This document shows, piece by piece, positions 1 through 5,677 of a stretch of 5,677 bases of DNA. Within the stretch, counting starts at the first letter, position 1; every line of letters starts with the position of its first letter. Made by a program: the position numbers and the translations under genes. This DNA is from JAHEDH01 sp965364515 (GTDB lineage: Bacteria > Actinomycetota > Acidimicrobiia > Spongiisociales > ZC4RG35), in assembly GCA_965364515.1 (NCBI GenBank), contig CBDTXZ010000192.1, positions 1 to 5,677 of the forward strand. The letters are read 5' to 3'. The notes below the pieces were generated by a model that made no database searches, was not told the origin of the DNA, and saw only the letters and a program-made list of their open reading frames with translations.

Positions 1-57
1 GTCAGCCGTACATCAAGGAATAGTCGAGGCGCCACCGGATCGATGCCGGAGCCGGGC

Positions 58-882
58 TCACTCCACTCTTGCCGGTGGAAGGATCGGCTCTGGTGGAAGC
101 AGACTGGGGAACGGAAGCAGTTGGAGTCCGCCGTATTCCCAGTGCCACGGTTCGCGGGTTTCACGGTTGCACTGCGCCCAGTCCGGGTGGATCCAACCGA
201 ACTGACCCGCATTTTCCTGCAGCCACCTGAACGCCGAGTCTCCACAGCCCATCGTCCGGTTGCGCACCTCGAAGTCGACGGCACGGCCCCAGCCGTGGTT
301 CGATCGACTCGGCGTCGCCGTCGGAAGCGTGCATGAGCGCTCGGGTGGGCCAGACGTGACGATGGGTTCGCCGTTGTCGTCGAGTTGCGGTGTCCCCGTC
401 ACCGGATCGAGCAACGGCTCTTCCGACTCGACCAGCGGGCAGTTGGCCTCATAGGTCGAACGCTGCTGCGCCAGACTCCGGTAGCACCAGGCTGGACGGA
501 GTGTGACGCCGTCGGCGGCGGCCGCCTCGACCATCTGCGACATCGTGTACGCGGCGTCGCGTTCGAGCCGACAGGAACCGACCGACATCAGGACGGACGC
601 CGGGAGCTGCCCGTTCTTGAGGCCTTTGTCGATCAGGTCCCAGCTGTATGCCTCCAGGGTGACGGGCACACGGACGAGCACGTCGGGGTCGTACGTCTCG
701 AACGATCCGACCTGTAGCTGGGCCTGCCGGGCCCTCAGCATCCGATCGACGTAGCCCTCGGTCACCCCATCTCCCTCCTGGGCTCGGGCGACCTCGTTGA
801 GTGTGGACGCCACGTCCATGGCCGGCGCCTGGCCGAGCATCGTTGCGGCGATCGTGACGAGCGCGATAAGTGTCGTTTTCAT
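58..882 (-). CDS. Secreted VanY-like D-alanyl-D-alanine carboxypeptidase (peptidase M15B family)
   Basis: The product (274 aa) is predicted to be a zinc carboxypeptidase that removes the terminal D-Ala from peptidoglycan stem peptides outside the membrane. Residues 1-21 (MKTTLIALVTIAATMLGQAPA) form a signal peptide with a likely AxA-type cleavage site. The M15 fold is shown by a CYRSLAQQ segment (133-140, equivalent to the family's GYRS motif), the SxHxxGxAxD motif SNHGWGRAVD (194-203; zinc ligands H196 and D203) and EPWHWEY (244-250; zinc ligand H247, catalytic E244). Six cysteines (104, 133, 148, 184, 213, 238) suggest disulfides. Residues 149-183 look like an insertion between C148 and C184, and the tail (257-271) is proline-rich. 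The reading frame stays open upstream to 1269, but that extension overlaps clpC and the terminator and has no family character, so the ATG before the signal peptide was chosen. Its ribosome site is weak, and only a poor promoter match (TTCCCA, 17 bp, TACTGT, at 964-936) lies upstream. No vanHAX genes are nearby, so a role in glycopeptide resistance is not indicated. The family call is firm; the exact substrate is inferred. Confidence 0.87.
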   Translation of the reverse strand: MKTTLIALVTIAATMLGQAPAMDVASTLNEVARAQEGDGVTEGYVDRMLRARQAQLQVGSFETYDPDVLVRVPVTLEAYSWDLIDKGLKNGQLPASVLMSVGSCRLERDAAYTMSQMVEAAAADGVTLRPAWCYRSLAQQRSTYEANCPLVESEEPLLDPVTGTPQLDDNGEPIVTSGPPERSCTLPTATPSRSNHGWGRAVDFEVRNRTMGCGDSAFRWLQENAGQFGWIHPDWAQCNRETREPWHWEYGGLQLLPFPSLLPPEPILPPARVE

Positions 883-976
883 CGCAGTGTGCCTGATTCC
901 ATTACGGTGGTGATGTTCCCAGCTCCCGACAAAACACAGTAGACCAGCTGATCGGGCTTGGGAAGACGACCTCGCG

Positions 977-1015
977 AAAAACCCTCCCCCGCCGCTGCTG
1001 CGTGCGAAGGAGGGT
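977..1015 (-). terminator. Rho-independent terminator of clpC
   Basis: On the minus strand, 22 nt after the clpC stop codon, the arm ACCCTCCTTCGC (1015-1004) pairs with GCGGGGGAGGGT (992-981) around an 11-nt loop. It is followed directly by a run of five T (981-977). Two of the twelve pairs are G-U wobbles that exist only in the minus-strand transcript, so the hairpin is directional. It lies about 95 bp before the carboxypeptidase start and should separate the two genes transcriptionally. Confidence 0.87.
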
Positions 1016-1036
1016 CTGCGCTGTTCTCCGGGTGGG

Positions 1037-3544
<2,508 letters not shown>

Positions 3545-3551
3545 GGCTGGG

Positions 3552-3560
3552 CCTCCTCTA
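3552..3560 (-). promoter_or_regulatory. Ribosome binding site that fixes the TTG start of clpC
   Basis: On the minus strand TAGAGGAGG (3560-3552) is followed by 7 nt (CCCAGCC) and the TTG codon at 3544-3542. This is a strong anti-16S match at ideal spacing. No in-frame ATG gives the conserved MFERFTDRAR terminus, so the site supports TTG as the true start. Confidence 0.9.
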
Positions 3561-3583
3561 GAGAATCCCCCGCAGGGATGGCA

Positions 3584-3589
3584 AGTATA
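3584..3589 (-). promoter_or_regulatory. Candidate -10 box of the clpC promoter
   Basis: TATACT on the minus strand (3589-3584) matches the -10 consensus TATAAT at five of six positions. It would place a transcript start near 3577 and give a leader of about 33 nt that includes the ribosome site. The hexamer 17 bp upstream (TCGGGC, 3612-3607) is not a recognisable -35, so either an activator is needed or the box is fortuitous. This is inferred from sequence only. Confidence 0.4.
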
Positions 3590-3747
3590 CCCGTCGGCAG
3601 GTTTAGGCCCGACCCTGAAGATTCCGGCGATGCCGATCCAGGGGCGGCCGCCACCCCAGGGGGTTCGTGTCCACCGGCGATGGGCGGTTTCGAGGAGTCC
3701 ACTCTGATTAACTCCACGTATCCGACCACCGGTAGGGTGACGCCTGC

Positions 3748-4737
3748 ATGTCCGAACTCCAGGATCTCATCCCACTGCCCGACGTGTGGACGTCGATGGC
3801 CCAGGTCGAACGACGCCTTCTCGAGGTGTCCACGTCCGAGCACGGCCAACTCACCGAGATCGCCCAGCACCTGTTGCGCGCAGGCGGCAAGCGATACCGT
3901 CCGCTCCTGGCGATCCTGGCAGGCCAGTTCGGCACGGTCTCCGATCACCGTCCGGTCGAGGCGGGAGTCTCTGTCGAGCTGATCCACGTCGGAAGCCTGT
4001 ATCACGACGACGTCATCGACGAGTCGGATACGAGACGGGGCGCCGCCTCCGTGAACGCCAACTGGACGAACACGGTCGCAATTCTCGCCGGCGACTTCCT
4101 CATGGCGCGGGCCTCGGAGACGGCAGCCACCCACCTCAGCCTCGAGTCGGTGCGTCTCTTGGCCGCCACCTATGCGGAGCTGGTCGAGGGCCAGACGCGA
4201 GAGCTCGAGCTCGACTTCGATGTCGATCACGATCTCGCTGCCTACGAGAAGGTGATCGAGCAGAAGACCGCATCGTTGATCCGCACTTCTGCGCGGCTCG
4301 GTGCGATGGCTGCCGACGCAGACGACGACGTCGTCGAGGCGATCTCCACCTGGGCTCACGAAGTCGGCATGGTGTTTCAGATCGCCGATGACGTTCTCGA
4401 TCTGGTGGCGACGACCGAGGCCATCGGCAAACCTGCAGGATCCGACATCGCCGAGGGCAAGTTCACGATGCCCGTCCTCCTCGGGCTGAATGGCCCTGAT
4501 GGCCGGCAGATCCGCGAGCTGCTGTCTCAACCGCGCCCGTACGCGCAGGCGACGATCGACGAGGTCATCCATCTGGTCAGGAGCGGTGGGTTCGTGGAGC
4601 AGGCACTCGACAGCGCCGACCAGCGGCTCAGCCGGGCAGCAGAGGCCATCGCTCACCTCCCCGACATCCCCGCCAAATCGGTTCTCGGCTCCTTGGGGGA
4701 GTATCTGGTCACACGGGTGTCTGGCGTCCGAAGCTGA
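3748..4737 (+). CDS. Trans-polyprenyl diphosphate synthase (IspB/HepT/GrcC type)
   Basis: The product (329 aa) condenses isopentenyl diphosphate onto an allylic primer in the cytoplasm to make a linear polyprenyl diphosphate. All hallmarks of the all-alpha isoprenoid synthase family are present: GGKRYRP (46-52, IPP binding), first Asp-rich motif HDDVIDESDTRRG (86-98; D87, D88, D91), GQ (148-149), KT (173-174), second Asp-rich motif FQIADDVLD (210-218; D214, D215, D218), and GKPAGSDIAEGKFTMP (227-242). The residues four and five places before D87 are S83 and G82. Small residues there usually permit long products, whereas bulky ones stop the chain at C15-C20, so a C30-C50 chain for menaquinone or similar lipids is inferred. 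The ATG is preceded by GGGTGA (3735-3740) at 7-nt spacing. The gene stands alone, divergent from clpC; no menaquinone or carotenoid gene lies beside it. Length and motifs are complete. A GGPP synthase is the main alternative. Confidence 0.96.
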   Translation: MSELQDLIPLPDVWTSMAQVERRLLEVSTSEHGQLTEIAQHLLRAGGKRYRPLLAILAGQFGTVSDHRPVEAGVSVELIHVGSLYHDDVIDESDTRRGAASVNANWTNTVAILAGDFLMARASETAATHLSLESVRLLAATYAELVEGQTRELELDFDVDHDLAAYEKVIEQKTASLIRTSARLGAMAADADDDVVEAISTWAHEVGMVFQIADDVLDLVATTEAIGKPAGSDIAEGKFTMPVLLGLNGPDGRQIRELLSQPRPYAQATIDEVIHLVRSGGFVEQALDSADQRLSRAAEAIAHLPDIPAKSVLGSLGEYLVTRVSGVRS

Positions 4738-4843
4738 CGGAACGCCATTTCGTGAGGCCCAGCTGAGCTTCCAAACTGCACGGTGGGCCACCCAGATTCG
4801 GGAGCGTCGCCTCACCTCCGTTGCCCGTCACAGGAAAGCCGCG

Positions 4844-4874
4844 GGTCACTGTGAGCGATCGCTTCAGTCGGACC
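4844..4874. repeat. Interrupted inverted repeat upstream of the response regulator
   Basis: Three consecutive paired segments share one centre: GGTC/GACC (4844-4847 with 4871-4874), ACTG/CAGT (4848-4851 with 4865-4868) and AGCGA/TCGCT (4854-4858 with 4859-4863). They are separated by small bulges (TG against T, and CG). The core AGCGATCGCT is a perfect 10-bp palindrome. As RNA it would fold with a GATC loop; as DNA it resembles an operator for a dimeric regulator. There is no T-run after it, so it is not a standard terminator of the synthase gene. The structure is seen directly; the function is unknown. Confidence 0.55.
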
Positions 4875-4896
4875 GCTCGGGGCCGATGAGTTAGGT

Positions 4897-5001
4897 ATGG
4901 ACGACCTCCAGCAGTTCTACCGAAGCGCCGTCGGAGATCAGGCGTCGCCACTCTCGCGTGCTTTGGTCTGCTCGAATCTCAAACGCTTCACGAGGGATTG
5001 A
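4897..5001 (+). CDS. Possible 34-residue small ORF coupled to the response regulator gene
   Basis: An ATG at 4897 opens a 34-codon frame starting MDDLQQFYRSAVGDQ and ending SNLKRFTRD. It stops with TGA at 4999-5001, one base before the ATG of the response regulator, so its 3' end contains that gene's ribosome site. About 73% of its third positions (after the start codon) are G or C, as expected for coding sequence here, although a frame this short can be open by chance. Its own ribosome site is weak (GAG at 4888-4890). It has no membrane segment or recognisable domain, and one cysteine. It may be a translated leader that couples expression to the downstream gene, or it may be noise. I do not recognise the peptide. 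Confidence 0.3.
   Translation: MDDLQQFYRSAVGDQASPLSRALVCSNLKRFTRD
4991..4996 (+). promoter_or_regulatory. Ribosome binding site that fixes the response regulator start
   Basis: CGAGGG, with GAGG at 4992-4995, lies 7 nt before the ATG at 5003. The frame is also open upstream to a GTG at 4958, but those 15 codons have no receiver-domain character and would contain this site, so the ATG is preferred. Confidence 0.75.
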
Positions 5002-5002
5002 C

Positions 5003-5371
5003 ATGAAAGTTCTCATCTGCGACGACGACCCGGTGATCAGGTATCTCCTGACCGTCGTGCTCGGAAAACGTTCGGGCCATGAGGTCATCGAGGTCGCCGG
5101 CCCCGACGATGTATTCGAGGCCGCCGATCGCCACAGACCGGATGTCATCGTGCTCGACTACGTGATGCCGGACCGGAACGGCGCTGACGTCGTTGCCGAG
5201 CTTCGCACCGATCCGAACCTCGGATCGATTCCGGTGGTCTTTCTCACGGGCCGATCGGATATCGCCGAAGAAATGCTCGACGAGATCGGAGTCGCCGGCC
5301 TGATCGAGAAGCCATTCGATGCCTCGACGCTGCCGGAACGGATTGAGGCGTTCGCAGCCTCTAGCGTCTGA
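5003..5371 (+). CDS. Single-domain (CheY-like) response regulator
   Basis: The product (122 aa) is a stand-alone receiver domain that should accept a phosphoryl group from a histidine kinase and signal by protein-protein contact. The N-terminal strand and acidic pocket are MKVLICDDDP (D8, D9). The phospho-acceptor is D52 in VIVLDYVMPDRNG, the switch threonine is T82 in VVFLTGRSD, and the conserved lysine is K103 in GLIEKPFD, with the expected cis-proline P104. The protein ends right after the last helix (ERIEAFAASSV), so there is no DNA-binding or enzymatic output domain. Its length is normal for the CheY/Spo0F/DivK type. No kinase or phosphotransfer gene is in the window, so its partner is unknown. 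It is 78 bp before an ABC ATPase gene on the same strand and may be co-transcribed with it. Upstream lie a possible small ORF ending one base before its start and an inverted repeat. Confidence 0.95.
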   Translation: MKVLICDDDPVIRYLLTVVLGKRSGHEVIEVAGPDDVFEAADRHRPDVIVLDYVMPDRNGADVVAELRTDPNLGSIPVVFLTGRSDIAEEMLDEIGVAGLIEKPFDASTLPERIEAFAASSV

Positions 5372-5449
5372 CAGGGGACGGGCCGAGGGAGGAGACGCCG
5401 CGCCCGGCTCGAGGCGTAGTGTCAGAGGTGAAGCGTCGGATGAGGTGCC

Positions 5450-5677
5450 ATGGGAGCGGCAATCACCACAGAGAGCCTCTCGAAGATGTACGGCAAGCGC
5501 CAGGGTCTGGCGACGCTCGACATGAACGTCGAGACGGGCGAGATCTATGGGTTTCTCGGGCCGAACGGCGCCGGGAAGACAACGACGATCCGTATCCTGC
5601 TCGATGTCATACGGGCGACGTCGGGACGCGCCGAAGTGCTCGGACTCGATCCGACGACCAACAGCGTCGCAGTCCGG
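5450..5677 (+). CDS. ABC transporter ATP-binding protein, 5' part (cut by the window end)
   Basis: The first 76 residues of an ABC ATPase are present, with no stop before the window ends. Visible elements are the A-loop tyrosine Y14 (SKMYGK), the strand ETGEIYGFLGPNG and the Walker A motif GPNGAGKTT (37-45), followed by IRILLDVIRATSGRAEVLGLDP, which is typical of the CcmA/NatA/DrrA group that works with ABC-2 permeases in drug, lipid or ion export. The Q-loop, signature motif and Walker B lie beyond the window. The ATG at 5450 is the first possible start because an in-frame TGA lies at 5441-5443; a GAGG site (5442-5445) is 4 nt upstream, slightly short spacing. The transported substrate cannot be told from this part. 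A partner permease is expected downstream. Confidence 0.93.
   Translation, partial: MGAAITTESLSKMYGKRQGLATLDMNVETGEIYGFLGPNGAGKTTTIRILLDVIRATSGRAEVLGLDPTTNSVAVR

Larger units (their letters stand above)
3545..3747. promoter_or_regulatory. Divergent intergenic region between clpC and the polyprenyl synthase gene
   Basis: This 203-bp spacer must hold the promoters of both divergent genes. It contains the clpC ribosome site and -10 candidate, a GC-rich dyad GGCGGCCGCC (3643-3652, centre 3647/3648) that can be extended by GG/CC with one bulged A, and on the plus strand a weak extended -10-like TGATTAACT (3705-3713) about 35 bp before the synthase start. I looked for a CtsR operator, a HAIR-type HspR box, a ClgR-type CGC-N5-GCG box and a SigH/SigR-type GGAAT...GTT promoter and found no convincing example. 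Regulation by these stress regulators is therefore not visible here. Confidence 0.5.

Noticed and set aside
3..23. Possible 3' end of a plus-strand gene (QPYIKE followed by TAG)
   Set aside because: Six codons are too few to call. It would be convergent with the carboxypeptidase and is plausible, but only sequence left of the window could decide. Nothing else is seen in positions 1-57.
58..882. A vancomycin-resistance role for the VanY-like enzyme
   Set aside because: No vanH, vanA-type ligase, vanX or VanRS pair is in the window, and the signal-peptide architecture fits general cell-wall trimming.
4323..4336. 14-bp perfect palindrome CGACGACGTCGTCG inside the synthase gene
   Set aside because: It is explained by the Asp-Asp-Val-Val codons (GAC GAC GTC GTC) of the protein. 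The GAGCTCGAGCTC palindrome in the RELELD codons near 4201 is rejected for the same reason.
4756..4789. Weak inverted repeat GGCCCA/TGGGCC after the synthase stop codon, considered as a terminator
   Set aside because: There are only six pairs with a 22-nt loop, and no T-run on either side.
4958..5002. GTG start giving the response regulator 15 extra residues
   Set aside because: The added residues are not part of a receiver domain, and the ribosome site at 4991-4996 would be inside the coding region.

Overview
The window reads as a piece of a high-GC bacterial chromosome, most likely from the Actinomycetota. The ClpC encoded here has the N-terminus typical of actinobacterial ClpC1 (MFERFTDRARRVVVLAQEEA). 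Third codon positions are strongly G/C-biased, and at least one start codon is TTG. The gene order differs from what I know around mycobacterial clpC1, so a deeper or less-studied actinobacterial lineage (for example Acidimicrobiia-like) is possible. That placement is inference only.

Layout. Left third, minus strand: a secreted VanY-like zinc D,D-carboxypeptidase (stop at 58, start at 882) lies downstream of clpC (stop at 1037, TTG start at 3544). A clear intrinsic terminator at about 977-1015 lies between them, so the peptidase is probably a separate transcription unit or only reached by read-through. A 203-bp divergent intergenic region (3545-3747) separates clpC from a plus-strand gene for a trans-polyprenyl diphosphate synthase (3748-4737). 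Next comes a 265-bp spacer holding a 31-nt interrupted inverted repeat (4844-4874) and a possible 34-codon small ORF (4897-5001). That ORF ends one base before a single-domain CheY-like response regulator (5003-5371). The right edge cuts an ABC-transporter ATPase gene after 76 codons (5450-5677).

Functional reading. ClpC is the AAA+ unfoldase that feeds ClpP for general protein quality control; its ClpP-docking tripeptide and both ATPase sites are intact. The polyprenyl synthase makes an isoprenoid chain, probably long, for quinones or related lipids. The carboxypeptidase trims peptidoglycan stem peptides outside the membrane. The response regulator has no output domain, and no histidine kinase is present in the window. 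The ABC ATPase is of the type that pairs with an ABC-2 permease, which would lie outside the window. I see no common pathway linking the genes; the neighbourhood looks like ordinary chromosomal housekeeping plus accessory transport and signalling.

I found no mobile element, CRISPR array, tRNA, rRNA or phage gene, and no convincing sign of an undescribed multi-gene system. The points most worth a second look are the small ORF and inverted repeat before the response regulator, the serine-rich linker in ClpC, and the cysteine-flanked insertion in the carboxypeptidase.
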